DNA of 34,014 bases from Betaproteobacteria bacterium (GTDB taxonomy: Bacteria; Pseudomonadota; Gammaproteobacteria; Burkholderiales; Burkholderiaceae_C). This document shows positions 1-8,642 of the stretch, piece by piece (positions within the stretch are counted from its first letter, which is position 1; every line of letters starts with the position of its first letter). The notes below the pieces were generated by a model, which was not told the origin of the DNA, ran no database searches, and worked only from the letters and a program-made list of their open reading frames with translations. Where the stretch lies: positions 1 through 34,014 of the forward strand of contig RFTU01000019.1 of assembly GCA_009923315.1 (NCBI GenBank), given 5' to 3'. The translations under genes and the position numbers were made by a program.

Positions 1-450
1 CTCCAGCAGGCGCATGCCGATGTCCTGGTGCGTGATCTCTCGACCCCGGAAGCGCAAGGTGACCTTGCCCTTGTCACCGTCTTCGGCAATGAAGCGGCGC
101 AGATTGCGCATCTTGACGGCGTAATCGCCTTCATCGGTGCCTGGGCGGAACTTGACTTCCTTGATCTCGATGACGTGCTGCTTGGCTTTGGCCTCCGCTG
201 CCTTCTTCTGCTCTTGGTACTTGAACTTGCCGTAGTCCATCAGGCGGCACACAGGTGGGTCGGCTTGCGCCGCGATTTCCACCAGGTCCACGTCGTACTC
301 ACCAGACAGCCGAAGGGCTTCCTGAATGCTGACGATGCCTAAGGATTCGTTTTCGGGCCCGTTCAAACGCACCATGGGTGCGGTGATCTCGCGATTGAGT
401 CGATGCTTGCGCTCGACATTGGGCATGCGGCGATCGAGAAACGTAGCGAT
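1..450 (-). CDS. infC: Translation initiation factor IF-3 (partial, C-terminus outside window)
   Basis: IF-3 binds the 30S subunit, discriminates the initiator tRNA and start codon, and prevents premature 50S joining. The reading frame is open from 450 down to base 1 (150 codons) and lacks only the last part of the usual roughly 180-residue protein. Typical IF-3 blocks are visible: HRLNREI near the N-terminus, the IF3-N core with [16 protein letters not shown], the linker, then [10 protein letters not shown] and [11 protein letters not shown] of the C-terminal domain. I place the start at an ATC codon (450-448). It follows an in-frame stop at 474-472 and is served by a GAAAGGA Shine-Dalgarno 8 nt upstream. 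The first in-frame ATG (426-424) would remove the conserved N-terminus and has no comparable ribosome site. Non-AUG starts (AUU in E. coli) are known for infC and underlie its autoregulation. It lies 46 nt behind thrS. Confidence 0.96.
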   Translation of the reverse strand, partial: MATFLDRRMPNVERKHRLNREITAPMVRLNGPENESLGIVSIQEALRLSGEYDVDLVEIAAQADPPVCRLMDYGKFKYQEQKKAAEAKAKQHVIEIKEVKFRPGTDEGDYAVKMRNLRRFIAEDGDKGKVTLRFRGREITHQDIGMRLLE

Positions 451-465
451 GGTTCGAATCCTTTC
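448..465 (-). promoter_or_regulatory. infC ribosome binding site and AUC start codon
   Basis: On the minus strand the purine run GAAAGGA (465-459) is followed by 8 nt and then ATC (450-448), the first codon of the conserved IF-3 frame. This pairing decides the infC start. The known logic of the family is that IF-3 rejects non-canonical start codons and so represses its own translation. The AUC here suggests the same loop. Confidence 0.8.
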
Positions 466-496
466 AGGACATCAACAGAAAAACGCCCGCTGGCCT

Positions 497-2416
497 TCAA
501 GCCTTGGCAGCAATGTCGGTCAGCACCTTTTCAGCAAAGGCTGAGACCGCCATCACCCCCAGGTCTTGGTTGCCTCGGGCGCGTACGGCCACGCAGTTGG
601 ACGCCGCCTCCTTGTCACCCACGACCAGGATGAACGGAACCTTCTGCAGGGAGTGGGCGCGGATTTTATAGGTAATTTTCTCGTTTCGCAAATCAAGCTC
701 GCACCTAAGGCCTTGTTTTTGCAGCGTTTTGGCCACATCCCGGGCGTACTCCGCCTGGGAATCCGTGATGTTGAGCACGATCACCTGGGTCGGGGCCAGC
801 CAGGTGGGCAAGGCCCCGGCATGCTGCTCGATCAGGATGCCGATGAAGCGCTCGAGGCTTCCCAGAATGGCGCGGTGCAACATCACCGGGGTCCGGCGCT
901 CGCCACTTTCGGCCACGAATTCCGCTTCCAGGCGCTGCGGCAGCGAGAAGTCGACCTGGATCGTGCCGCATTGCCACTGGCGGCCCAGGGCGTCCTTGAG
1001 CGTGTACTCGATCTTGGGGCCATAGAAGGCCCCATCCCCGGGAGAGATGATGAATTCGCAGCCGCTGTTGCGCAGGCTCTCCATCAGCGCATGCTCGGCC
1101 TTGTCCCACAAGTCATCGGCACCGATGCGCTTTTCCGGCCGAGTCGCCACCTTGTAGAGGATCTCGGTAAACCCGAAGTCCGCGTACACCTTCTGCAGCA
1201 AGGCCGTAAAGGCGTTGCACTCCTGCAGGATCTGGTCTTCGGTGCAGAAGATGTGTCCATCGTCCTGGGTGAAGCCCCGCACGCGCATGATGCCGTGCAA
1301 ACCGCCACTGGGTTCGTTTCGGTGGCACTGACCGAATTCCCCTAAGCGCAGCGGGAGATCTCGGTAGCTCTTGATGCCCTGCTTGTAGATGAGGATGTGG
1401 CCTGGACAGTTCATCGGCTTGAGCGCGTAGTCGCGCTTTTCCGATTCGGTGGTGAACATGTTCTCGCGGTACTTGTCCCAATGTCCGGTCTTCTCCCAAA
1501 GGGTCTTGTCCAGGATCTGCGGGCCCTTGACCTCCTGGTAGCCGTTGTCCTGGTACACGCGCCGCATGTACTGCTCCACCTGCTGCCAGACCGTCCAGCC
1601 CTTGGGATGCCAGAACACGACACCCGGCGCGTGATCGTCCACATGGAACAGGTCGAGCTCGCGACCGAGCCGTCGGTGGTCACGCTTTTCAGCCTCCTCC
1701 AGTAAGGTGAGGTATTGCTGTAGGTCATCCTTGGAGGCCCACGCCGTGCCGTAGATGCGCTGCAGCATCTCGTTGCTGCTGTCGCCGCGCCAATAGGCGC
1801 CGGCCACCTTCATCAACTTGAAGTGCCTGAGCTTGCCGGTGGAGGGCACGTGGGGCCCGCGACACAGGTCCTCGAAGCCGCCTTCACGGTACAGGCTCAC
1901 CTCCTGATCGGCCGGGATGCTGCCGATGATCTCGGCCTTGTAGTGCTCGCCCATGGCCTTGAAATGGGCCACGGCCTCGTCACGCGGCAAGACGCGGCGC
2001 ACCACCGGCTCGTCCTTCTTGGCCAGATCGCCCATTCGGGCCTCAATGGCCTGAAGGTCCTCTGGCGTGAAGGGGCGTTTGTAGGAAAAGTCGTAATAGA
2101 AGCCGTTTTCGATGACAGGGCCAATCGTGACCTGCGCATCGGGAAAGAGCTCCTTCACGGCATAGGCCAAGAGATGGGCGGTGGAGTGGCGAATCACCTC
2201 CAAGCCAGCGGGGTCCTTGTCGGTGATGATGGCCAGGCTCGTGTCGGCTTCAATGCGGTGGCTGGTGTCCACCAAGCGCGCACCATCCCCATGCGCCACC
2301 CGGCCGGCCAGCGCAGCCTTGGCTAAGCCAGTGCCGATAGAGGCCGCGACCTCGGCCACCGTCAACGGTGCAGGGTATTCACGGCGGGAGCCGTCCGGCA
2401 GGGTGATCGTGATCAT
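497..2416 (-). CDS. thrS: Threonyl-tRNA synthetase
   Basis: Class II aminoacyl-tRNA synthetase that charges tRNA-Thr and edits mis-formed Ser-tRNA-Thr. The length is 639 aa, usual for the bacterial enzyme. Domains in order: an N-terminal TGS domain (about 1-62), the editing domain with the zinc-type HxxxH motif (H77-H81, HSTAH) and [13 protein letters not shown], the catalytic core with PMNCPGH (zinc cysteine) and motif 2 [11 protein letters not shown], then the anticodon-binding domain (PTQVIVLNI onward). A TTG two codons upstream is possible, but GGAG sits 7 nt before the ATG at 2416 and only 1 nt before the TTG, so I choose the ATG. The gene heads the thrS-infC operon. Its 5' region holds a leader ORF with threonine codons and an intrinsic terminator, both annotated separately, which suggests control by threonyl-tRNA supply. 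Confidence 0.98.
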   Translation of the reverse strand: MITITLPDGSRREYPAPLTVAEVAASIGTGLAKAALAGRVAHGDGARLVDTSHRIEADTSLAIITDKDPAGLEVIRHSTAHLLAYAVKELFPDAQVTIGPVIENGFYYDFSYKRPFTPEDLQAIEARMGDLAKKDEPVVRRVLPRDEAVAHFKAMGEHYKAEIIGSIPADQEVSLYREGGFEDLCRGPHVPSTGKLRHFKLMKVAGAYWRGDSSNEMLQRIYGTAWASKDDLQQYLTLLEEAEKRDHRRLGRELDLFHVDDHAPGVVFWHPKGWTVWQQVEQYMRRVYQDNGYQEVKGPQILDKTLWEKTGHWDKYRENMFTTESEKRDYALKPMNCPGHILIYKQGIKSYRDLPLRLGEFGQCHRNEPSGGLHGIMRVRGFTQDDGHIFCTEDQILQECNAFTALLQKVYADFGFTEILYKVATRPEKRIGADDLWDKAEHALMESLRNSGCEFIISPGDGAFYGPKIEYTLKDALGRQWQCGTIQVDFSLPQRLEAEFVAESGERRTPVMLHRAILGSLERFIGILIEQHAGALPTWLAPTQVIVLNITDSQAEYARDVAKTLQKQGLRCELDLRNEKITYKIRAHSLQKVPFILVVGDKEAASNCVAVRARGNQDLGVMAVSAFAEKVLTDIAAKA

Positions 2417-2442
2417 GGGCAAACTCCGGGTGACCAGAAATG

Positions 2443-2469
2443 AAAAAGCGCGGCCATGGGGCCGCGCTT
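2443..2469 (-). terminator. Intrinsic terminator in the thrS leader (putative attenuator)
   Basis: A perfect 10-bp inverted repeat (AAGCGCGGCC / GGCCGCGCTT) with a 4-nt loop lies at 2446-2469. On the minus strand it runs into a run of five T (2447-2443). It sits between the leader ORF stop (2490) and the thrS Shine-Dalgarno (2428-2425). A strong terminator immediately ahead of an essential gene and pointing into it makes sense only as a conditional attenuator. A GCCGCG stretch inside the leader ORF could pair with CGCGGC of the first arm as an antiterminator. Confidence 0.75.
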
Positions 2470-2489
2470 GAAACAGGGTTTGAAAATCT

Positions 2490-2558
2490 TCAGGCGCAGG
2501 ACGCCGCGGCAGCGACCCGCATCGCAGGGATGCCTGTAGTTCGCGGTGTCACAACCAT
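2490..2558 (-). CDS. Putative thrS leader peptide (22 aa, threonine-containing)
   Basis: A short ORF starts at ATG 2558, preceded by AAAGG 4 nt upstream, and ends at TGA 2492-2490. It encodes 22 residues with a TPRTT core: threonines at codons 4, 7 and 8. All three Thr codons are ACA or ACT, which are unusual choices in this GC-rich genome, where ACC and ACG dominate. The intrinsic terminator begins about 20 nt after the stop and thrS follows. The position, length, clustered regulatory codons and downstream terminator match amino-acid operon leader peptides such as those of thr, his and leu. The role is inferred from architecture; I do not recognise the peptide as a named family. The alternative is that it is a chance ORF. 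Confidence 0.55.
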   Translation of the reverse strand: MVVTPRTTGIPAMRVAAAASCA

Positions 2559-2598
2559 GATGCCTTTCCCCGTCCTTGTTTGTTGAAACAATCCTTTC

Positions 2599-2604
2599 AT
2601 TCTA
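2599..2604 (-). promoter_or_regulatory. Candidate -10 element for the thrS transcript
   Basis: On the minus strand TAGAAT occurs about 40 nt upstream of the leader ORF start, which would give a transcript beginning near 2592. No convincing TTGACA-like -35 is seen at 16-18 nt spacing, so the call rests on the -10 hexamer and its position. The segment 2605-2684, up to the stop of the patatin-like gene, shows nothing else I can support. Confidence 0.35.
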
Positions 2605-2684
2605 GGCGATCCCCTGACCCGGATGGGCATCGCACGGGCCAACCGCTGTTCCGAGCCGCGCAAGCCCTGCCCGGTGTGCTCGGC

Positions 2685-3776
2685 TTATGGCAAGGGCAAG
2701 GCCTGGATCGATGCGCGCCCCACTGTCTCGGCCCATTCATCGGCCAGCTGCTGGCTGGCCCTCAGGGCAGCGGCCCACAGGCGCTCGCGCTCACGAGGCT
2801 GGTGAAGGTAGCGCTTGAAATCGGACCGGTCAGGGATCTTCCCGCCGGGAAGAGCATTCAACCATTCCGAAGTCGGGCTCAGCACAATGGCGTTGTCCAG
2901 ATAGGCTGTCGCACCGTGACGATGGCGCCAGGGCTTGTCGAGCCACCCCGGCACCAGGCGCGGCTGAAAGTGAGGCACCAGGGCCAGCCCCTCCTGCAGA
3001 CGGTGGTACGGCAGGTGAGCGTGATAGTCGGTCAGTCCGCCATCCCAGTACGGGCCGGGCGGCGCATGGGTGATGTCCTGCACGGGCTGCAGCCAAAAGG
3101 GAATGCTGCAGCTGGCCAGCAGCGCAGCCTCGAAGTTGTCGGCATGCAAGGGCGCTGTCGCGGTGGGCAGGTCCGGTTCAGGGTGCATGATCCAGTGGGG
3201 GGCTTGCCCGTCCGGCGAGAACCACACCCGCTGAAGGCTCCAGTCCAGCAAGCTTCGACTCAGGCCGTTGAGGGCCACGGCTGCAGCGAAGCCCAGCGGC
3301 ATGCTCAGGCGCCCCGGGCGGCGGAGCAGCCCCCGGCCGCGTGAGGTGATGATGTGAAGCTTCCACCTCGGATGCTTCAACATCGGGTCAAGCGAGTCAA
3401 GCGGGAAGTGCCGTTCAAGCGTGAGGCGAAAACGCGCACTCACCACATCGGCGCGGGGCATCACGCCATCCACCGTGCCATACCGCTCGTGTATGTAGTC
3501 GTGCCCCAACTGTTCGAGCGCCGCCACCGGGTCGGCCCGGCACGCCGCCGCCAGGCGCCAAGCGCCGATGGAAGCCCCCACCAGGTCCACACGGTGCCCA
3601 CCCTGCGGCAGCCAATGGCCAAAGACAAAGGCGTCCAGGGGCAGCAGAATGAGGCCCTTGGGCCCACCTGCCGCGCCGGCGATGACCTGGATGTCCTGGG
3701 CCTGAAGCCCGCGCTCAAGCAGATGGGCCCGGGCGCGCGGCCCGGCGTGGATCTGCAGCGCCCTGGGCTTGGCCAT
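2685..3776 (-). CDS. Patatin-like phospholipase family protein
   Basis: A 363-aa serine lipase-type hydrolase of the patatin fold. The oxyanion-hole glycine-rich motif is at residues 34-41 (GAAGGPKG), the nucleophile elbow GASIG at 67-71 (Ser69), and the catalytic-dyad Asp in DGG at 245-247. All three elements are intact, so activity on acyl-ester lipids is expected; the substrate is unknown. No signal peptide or membrane segment is obvious, so it is probably cytoplasmic. The ATG at 3776 lies 6 nt after the tex stop, so the two genes are probably co-transcribed and translationally coupled. It precedes the thrS promoter region. The functional link to tex is unclear and may be positional only. 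Confidence 0.88.
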   Translation of the reverse strand: MAKPRALQIHAGPRARAHLLERGLQAQDIQVIAGAAGGPKGLILLPLDAFVFGHWLPQGGHRVDLVGASIGAWRLAAACRADPVAALEQLGHDYIHERYGTVDGVMPRADVVSARFRLTLERHFPLDSLDPMLKHPRWKLHIITSRGRGLLRRPGRLSMPLGFAAAVALNGLSRSLLDWSLQRVWFSPDGQAPHWIMHPEPDLPTATAPLHADNFEAALLASCSIPFWLQPVQDITHAPPGPYWDGGLTDYHAHLPYHRLQEGLALVPHFQPRLVPGWLDKPWRHRHGATAYLDNAIVLSPTSEWLNALPGGKIPDRSDFKRYLHQPRERERLWAAALRASQQLADEWAETVGRASIQALPLP

Positions 3777-3782
3777 GCGGTG

Positions 3783-6152
3783 TCAGCGGCGCTGTTGCAG
3801 CTTGGCGAAGGCCGCGGCCATGGCCCCTAGGGTAGCGGGCTCTCTGGCGTTCGGCCCCCCGGAGGGGCCCGCCACAGGCTCACGCCGTGGTCGCTCGTCA
3901 CGCGAGGGGGGCTGGTAACGGTTGGGCCCTTGGCGCGCAGCGCCTGAGGCCGGTGCCGTGTCGAGCTTCATCGTCAAGGCGATGCGCTTGCGAGCCAGAT
4001 CCACCTCGAGCACGCGAACCTTCACCACGTCGCCGGTCTTGACCACCTCGCGGGCGTCCTGCACGAAGCGATGGGCGAGCTGGCTCACATGCACCAGGCC
4101 GTCCTGGTGCACGCCCAGGTCCACGAACGCGCCGAACTGCGCCACGTTGCTCACGGTGCCTTCCAGGATCATGTCTTCGCGCAGGTCCTTCAGGTCGTGA
4201 ATGCCCTCGTTGAAGCGGGCGACCCTGAAGTCCGGACGCGGGTCGCGCCCGGGCTTTTCCAACTCCTGCAGCACATCCTTGACGGTGATCTCCCCAAATC
4301 GTTCATCGGACAAGCGTTCAGGCAGCAGGCGCCGCAGCACATCCTGTGCACCGATGAGCTCCTGGATGGGGCGACCCGCGGCACGGATGATCTTCTCCAC
4401 CAGCGGATAGGTCTCCGGGTGAACCCCAGACATGTCCAGCGGGTTGTCGCCGCCGCGGATGCGAAGAAAGCCGGCGGCCTGCTCGTAGGTCTTGGGGCCC
4501 AAGCCCGTGACGTCGAGCAGCTGCTCGCGGCGCCGAAAAGCGCCCTGCGCATCACGCCAGCGAACGATCGCCGCCGCCACGCTGGGGGACAGGCCCGAAA
4601 CGCGGGACAGCAGCTGCGGCGATGCCGTGTTGAGGTCGACCCCCACGCCATTGACGCAATCCTCGACCACCGCATCGAGCGTTCGGGCCAACTCGCTCTG
4701 GTTGACATCGTGCTGGTACTGGCCCACACCGATACTCTTGGGGTCAATCTTCACCAGCTCGGCCAAGGGGTCCTGCAGGCGGCGCGCAATCGAGACGGCG
4801 CCACGGAGACTGACATCCAAATCGGGCAGTTCGCGACTGGCCACGTCGCTGGCCGAGTACACCGAAGCGCCGGCTTCGCTGACCACCACCTTCACGGGCA
4901 GGGACACTTCGGCGTTGCCCGCCAGGCTGGCCAATCGCTTGAGCAGATCGCTGCCGAGTTGGTCTGTTTCCCGGCTGGCCGTACCGTTGCCGATGGCGAT
5001 CAGGTTCACGCCGTGTTCGGTGCACAACTTGCCCAGGGTTTGCAGGCTGCCCTCCCAGTCACGCCGAGGCTCGTGCGGGTAAATGGTGGCGGTGTCGAGC
5101 ACCCGACCCGTGGACGACACCACGGCGACCTTCACACCCGTGCGGATGCCGGGGTCCAGCCCCATCACCACCTTGGGCCCGGCGGGAGCGGCCAACAACA
5201 GGTCGCGCAGGTTGTCGCCGAACACCTTGATGGCGGTAGTCTCGGCGGTTTCGCGCAGGCGGCCGAAGAGGTCGCGCTCGAGGCTCAGGCTGAGCTTGAC
5301 CTTCCAGGTCCAGGAGACGCACTTTCGGATGAGGTCATCGGCTGCTCGCTGTTGATGACTCCAGTTCAGCAGGCGCGCGAGACGCCCTTCGGCGATGCTG
5401 GGTTGACCGGGCTGCAACACGTCGTCCAATCGCAGCTTGACATCCAAGATGTCGAGGCTGCGTCCTCGGAAGACAGCAAGCGCCCGATGAGAGGGGACGC
5501 GGTGAATGGCCTCGTCGTACTCAAAGTAATCGCGAAACTTCGCATGATCGGGATCGTCCGGTGACTGACCTGAAGCAATCCGGCTGCTGAAGTAGGCCTC
5601 GGCCCAAAGCCAGTCGCGCAAGGCGCCCACGATGCGGGCGTCCTCGGCCCATCGTTCGGAGAGGATGTCTCGCACGCCGTCCAGCACTGCGGCGGCATCA
5701 GGAAAGCCAGCATCCGCGTTGATGAAACCCTGCGCCTGTGCGGACGGGACGAGGCTGGGGTTGTCGAACAGGCGATCGGCCAAGGGCTCCAGACCCGCTT
5801 CGCGCGCGATCATGCCCTTGGTGCGCCGCTTGGGCTTGAAAGGCAGGTACAGGTCTTCGAGCTCCTGTTTGGTGGGCGCGGCTTCGAAGGCAGCTCGCCG
5901 CTCGGGTGTGAGTTGACCCTGCTCCTCCACGCTCTTGATGACGGCCAGTCGCCGATCTTCGAGCTCGCGCAGATAGCTCAGGCGACCCTCCAGCTCGCGG
6001 AGTTGGATGTCGTCCAGGCCACCGGTGGCTTCCTTTCGATAGCGGGCGATGAAGGGCACGGTGGCGCCGCCATCCAGCAATTCGGTAGCGGCTTCCACCT
6101 GGCGCACATGGACCGATAACTCGTCGGCGATCTGCAGGACGATCTTCTTCAA
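3783..6152 (-). CDS. tex: Tex-family RNA-binding transcription accessory protein
   Basis: A 789-aa protein of the Tex/Spt6-like family, which binds nucleic acid and RNA polymerase and affects transcription and toxin or virulence expression in several proteobacteria. Domains in order: an N-terminal helical Tex domain with TVPFIARYRKEATGGLDD, a YqgF/RNase H-like domain from about residue 327 (GLDPGIRTG), a helix-hairpin-helix region from about 507 (NTASPQLLSRVSGL), and a C-terminal S1 domain at about 658-730 (GTVSNVAQFGAFVDLG). A low-complexity basic tail follows. The frame is open far upstream, but only the TTG at 6152 gives the conserved MKKI-type N-terminus. It has a weak GGA 8 nt before it. 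The preceding 98 nt are pyrimidine-rich and hold no other gene. The downstream partner is the patatin-like gene. Confidence 0.95.
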   Translation of the reverse strand: MKKIVLQIADELSVHVRQVEAATELLDGGATVPFIARYRKEATGGLDDIQLRELEGRLSYLRELEDRRLAVIKSVEEQGQLTPERRAAFEAAPTKQELEDLYLPFKPKRRTKGMIAREAGLEPLADRLFDNPSLVPSAQAQGFINADAGFPDAAAVLDGVRDILSERWAEDARIVGALRDWLWAEAYFSSRIASGQSPDDPDHAKFRDYFEYDEAIHRVPSHRALAVFRGRSLDILDVKLRLDDVLQPGQPSIAEGRLARLLNWSHQQRAADDLIRKCVSWTWKVKLSLSLERDLFGRLRETAETTAIKVFGDNLRDLLLAAPAGPKVVMGLDPGIRTGVKVAVVSSTGRVLDTATIYPHEPRRDWEGSLQTLGKLCTEHGVNLIAIGNGTASRETDQLGSDLLKRLASLAGNAEVSLPVKVVVSEAGASVYSASDVASRELPDLDVSLRGAVSIARRLQDPLAELVKIDPKSIGVGQYQHDVNQSELARTLDAVVEDCVNGVGVDLNTASPQLLSRVSGLSPSVAAAIVRWRDAQGAFRRREQLLDVTGLGPKTYEQAAGFLRIRGGDNPLDMSGVHPETYPLVEKIIRAAGRPIQELIGAQDVLRRLLPERLSDERFGEITVKDVLQELEKPGRDPRPDFRVARFNEGIHDLKDLREDMILEGTVSNVAQFGAFVDLGVHQDGLVHVSQLAHRFVQDAREVVKTGDVVKVRVLEVDLARKRIALTMKLDTAPASGAARQGPNRYQPPSRDERPRREPVAGPSGGPNAREPATLGAMAAAFAKLQQRR

Positions 6153-6250
6153 AACGGGAATCCAAACAAAAGGGAGTGGGGGGTGGGGAGTCTGACGTCC
6201 GGCCGACGTTAAGGGTGGCGTGAGGCCTGCACGCGGCGGGCTACCCGGCC

Positions 6251-7165
6251 TCAGCCGGCGCCCCCGCCTCGCAACGCCGCACGGAGCCGCTGGCCGATTT
6301 CCGGCCGGTCCTTGAATGGGTCGGATGGGTTGCGTGACAAGAGCACATCTTCCATGCGGGTCTGCACGGGCGCCAAGGCATTCGGGTGGCTGTAGATGTA
6401 GAACTGCCCGGCCTCGATGGCCCTGTAGGTCGCCAGCGCCACATCGGCGGCGGTGACCTTGCCCGAGCTCACCGCCTTTTCGCTCATGGCCTGCGCAATC
6501 AGCTGACTCTGCGTGGGCTTGGCTGAACTGCGAAGTTCCGACGGACGGTTGCGATGGCTGTGGCTGATGCCCGTGGGCACGAAGTACGGGCACAGCACGG
6601 ACGCACGGACCTGATCGGTGACCAGGCTGAGGTCTTGCTGCAGGGTTTCGGTGAGCGCCACCACCGCATGCTTGGTGACGTTGTAGACGCCCATATTCGG
6701 CGCGCACACCAACCCGGCCATGGACGCGGTGTTGATGATGTGGCCCTGGTAACCCGCGTCTCGCTCAGCGGCCTTGAGCATCTCAGGCGTAAACAGGCGA
6801 ACGCCATGGGCCACGCCGCGCAGGTTGACACCCAGGACCCAATCCCAGTCGCGTTCGGTGTGCTCCCAGATCAGACCGCCGTGCGCCACGCCCGCGTTGT
6901 TGAAAAGCAGATGCGGCGCGCCAAAGCGCTCGAGCGTCTGGCCCACTAGCGTCTCGACGACACAAGCTTGGGCGATGTCGCCTGCACACGCCAGCACCTG
7001 TACACCGGTTGCGCGTACCCGTTGCGCGGCGGCCTCCAAGGCATCGACCTGCACATCGCTCATGACCACGTTCAACCCACGCTGAGCAGCCTGAAGGCTG
7101 AATTCGAGCCCGAAGCCCGAGGCGGCGCCGGTGATGACGGCGGTTTGGCCAGCTTGAAGTTTCAT
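6251..7165 (-). CDS. SDR-family oxidoreductase
   Basis: A 304-aa classical short-chain dehydrogenase/reductase. The Rossmann dinucleotide motif TGAASGFG is near residue 11 and NNAG marks the central strand. The catalytic Ser-Tyr-Lys are S148, Y161 and K165 (YNVTK). It is longer than the 250-residue norm because of a C-terminal extension rich in Arg and Pro. The substrate is not evident; neighbours point to acyl, keto or alcohol intermediates of lipid catabolism. The ATG at 7165 overlaps the TGA of the elaA-like gene in an ATGA, which fixes the start and suggests coupled translation. It is the last gene of the long minus-strand catabolic run before the gap to tex. Confidence 0.9.
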   Translation of the reverse strand: MKLQAGQTAVITGAASGFGLEFSLQAAQRGLNVVMSDVQVDALEAAAQRVRATGVQVLACAGDIAQACVVETLVGQTLERFGAPHLLFNNAGVAHGGLIWEHTERDWDWVLGVNLRGVAHGVRLFTPEMLKAAERDAGYQGHIINTASMAGLVCAPNMGVYNVTKHAVVALTETLQQDLSLVTDQVRASVLCPYFVPTGISHSHRNRPSELRSSAKPTQSQLIAQAMSEKAVSSGKVTAADVALATYRAIEAGQFYIYSHPNALAPVQTRMEDVLLSRNPSDPFKDRPEIGQRLRAALRGGGAG

Positions 7166-7626
7166 GATGCGTGTTCCGGTTCGAGGAGCATCTCCACATG
7201 GGGGATGTCGTCCTCCAAATAGGGTTCGGTGACGGTTCGAAATCCGAATGCCCGGTAGAAACGTTCCAGCCGGGCTTGGGCGCTGATGCGGATACCCTGC
7301 CCCGGCCATAGGCCGCGGCAGCGCACGATGCCCTGCGCCATGAGTTCCTGTCCGACACCGCGGCGACGAACGGCCGGCGCGGAGATCACGCGGCCGATGG
7401 AGGGTTCGGCGTACTTGACGCCGGGGTCGACGATGCGCAACACCGCTTGCAGGTCGCCCCGCTCATCGCGGCCCAGCAGATGATGTGCCTGCCGGTCGAC
7501 GCCGTCGGGATCCTGGAAGACGCAGGTCTGTTCGACCACAAAGACCGCGCTGCGCAGGGCCAGCAGGTCGTAGACATCCAGGGGGCCGAGCTCATGCAGC
7601 CGGCCCAACGTCCAGTTCAGGTGCAT
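7162..7626 (-). CDS. elaA: ElaA-type GNAT acetyltransferase
   Basis: A 154-aa GNAT-fold N-acyltransferase with the ElaA pattern: LLALRSAVFVVEQ followed by PDGVDRQAHHLLG, then the acetyl-CoA loop region RRRGVGQELM, and the C-terminal RISAQARLERFYRAFGF with a DDIPHVEM end. These blocks match ElaA closely by recall; the acceptor substrate of ElaA is unknown. The start ATG (7626) shares one base with the TGA of the upstream reductase gene. Its own stop overlaps the start of the SDR gene. It is therefore embedded in the catabolic operon, which does not by itself prove a role in that pathway. Confidence 0.88.
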   Translation of the reverse strand: MHLNWTLGRLHELGPLDVYDLLALRSAVFVVEQTCVFQDPDGVDRQAHHLLGRDERGDLQAVLRIVDPGVKYAEPSIGRVISAPAVRRRGVGQELMAQGIVRCRGLWPGQGIRISAQARLERFYRAFGFRTVTEPYLEDDIPHVEMLLEPEHAS

Positions 7627-8642
7627 CAGGAAATACGCACCAACTGCTTGCCAAAGTTGCGGCCCTTGAGAAGACCGATGAAGGCCTCTGGGGCGCTTTG
7701 CAGGCCTTCGGCGATGGTCTCCCGGTACTTCAGCTTGCCCTGCCCCACCAGGGAGCCGAGCTCCTTCAAGGCCTGAGGCCACAAGGACATGTGTTCACTG
7801 ACGATGAAGCCTTCAATGCGCATGCGATTGACCAAGATGAGCGAGGGGTTGGCCATGGGCAGTGGGTTGCCGTTGTAGCCGGCGATCATCCCGCACACGG
7901 CGATGCGGGAGAACGCGTTGGCGCGCAACATCACCGCGTCCAGGATCTGACCACCCACATTTTCAAAGTGGGCATCAATGCCCTTGGGACAGGCGGACTT
8001 CAGTGCCACCAGCAGGGATTTCAGATCGGGGCAGGCCTTGTAGTCGATGCACTCGTCAAAGCCCAGTTCCTCCTTCACATAGGCGCACTTGTCGGGGCCA
8101 CCGGCCAGGCCCACCACGCGGCAGCCCCGCACCTTCGCCAGCTGCCCCACGGCGCCACCCACGGCCCCACTGGCCGCACTCACCGTGATGGTCTGGCCCT
8201 CCTGAGGTTGCATGATCTGCGTCAGCCCGTACCAGGCGGTCACTCCGGGCATCCCGACCGCGCCCAGGTACGCCGAGATCGGCAGGCGCTCGTCGACCTT
8301 GCGGAGCAAGCCGGTCTGACTTGCATCGACCACCGAATAGCGCTGCCAACCGCCCATGCCGACCACCGAATCTCCAACCTGAAAGGACGGGTGCATCGAC
8401 TGCTCGACCACGCCCACCGTGCCTCCAATCATGGTCGTGTTCAAGGGCTGGGGCTCGGCATAGCTCTTGGACTCGTTCATCCGCCCACGCATGTAGGGGT
8501 CTAGGCTGAGGAACTGGTGACGGACCAGCACCTGCCCCTCTCGCAGGGCCTGGACCGGCACCTCGACCTGGGCAAAGTTGTCGGCACTGGGCTCGCCTTG
8601 GGGGCGCGACACCAGGTGGATCTGGGTGTTCATGAGGGTCAT
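7626..8642 (-). CDS. NADP-dependent MDR oxidoreductase (CurA / prostaglandin-reductase type)
   Basis: A 338-aa zinc-independent medium-chain dehydrogenase/reductase of the YncB/CurA and leukotriene B4 dehydrogenase group. These reduce the alpha,beta double bond of enones with NADPH. Visible blocks are LSLDPYMRGRM in the N-terminal domain, the nucleotide-binding segment SAASGAVGGAVGQLAK, GLAGGPDKCAYV, HFENVGGQILDAV and VCGMIAGYN. No zinc-ligand cysteine cluster is present. The start at ATG 8642 overlaps the thioesterase TGA (ATGA) and has AAAGGA 9 nt upstream. An internal ATG three codons later is less likely. In this cluster it could handle unsaturated acyl or keto intermediates; that is inference. 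Confidence 0.92.
   Translation of the reverse strand: MTLMNTQIHLVSRPQGEPSADNFAQVEVPVQALREGQVLVRHQFLSLDPYMRGRMNESKSYAEPQPLNTTMIGGTVGVVEQSMHPSFQVGDSVVGMGGWQRYSVVDASQTGLLRKVDERLPISAYLGAVGMPGVTAWYGLTQIMQPQEGQTITVSAASGAVGGAVGQLAKVRGCRVVGLAGGPDKCAYVKEELGFDECIDYKACPDLKSLLVALKSACPKGIDAHFENVGGQILDAVMLRANAFSRIAVCGMIAGYNGNPLPMANPSLILVNRMRIEGFIVSEHMSLWPQALKELGSLVGQGKLKYRETIAEGLQSAPEAFIGLLKGRNFGKQLVRIS

Noticed and set aside
4071-5564. 497-codon plus-strand open frame antisense to tex
   Set aside because: tex has its full domain series on the minus strand; the antisense product is low-complexity.
6172-6190. G-rich run upstream of tex as a G-quadruplex
   Set aside because: The G runs do not give four separate GGG tracts with loops of at least one base, so a canonical quadruplex is not supported.
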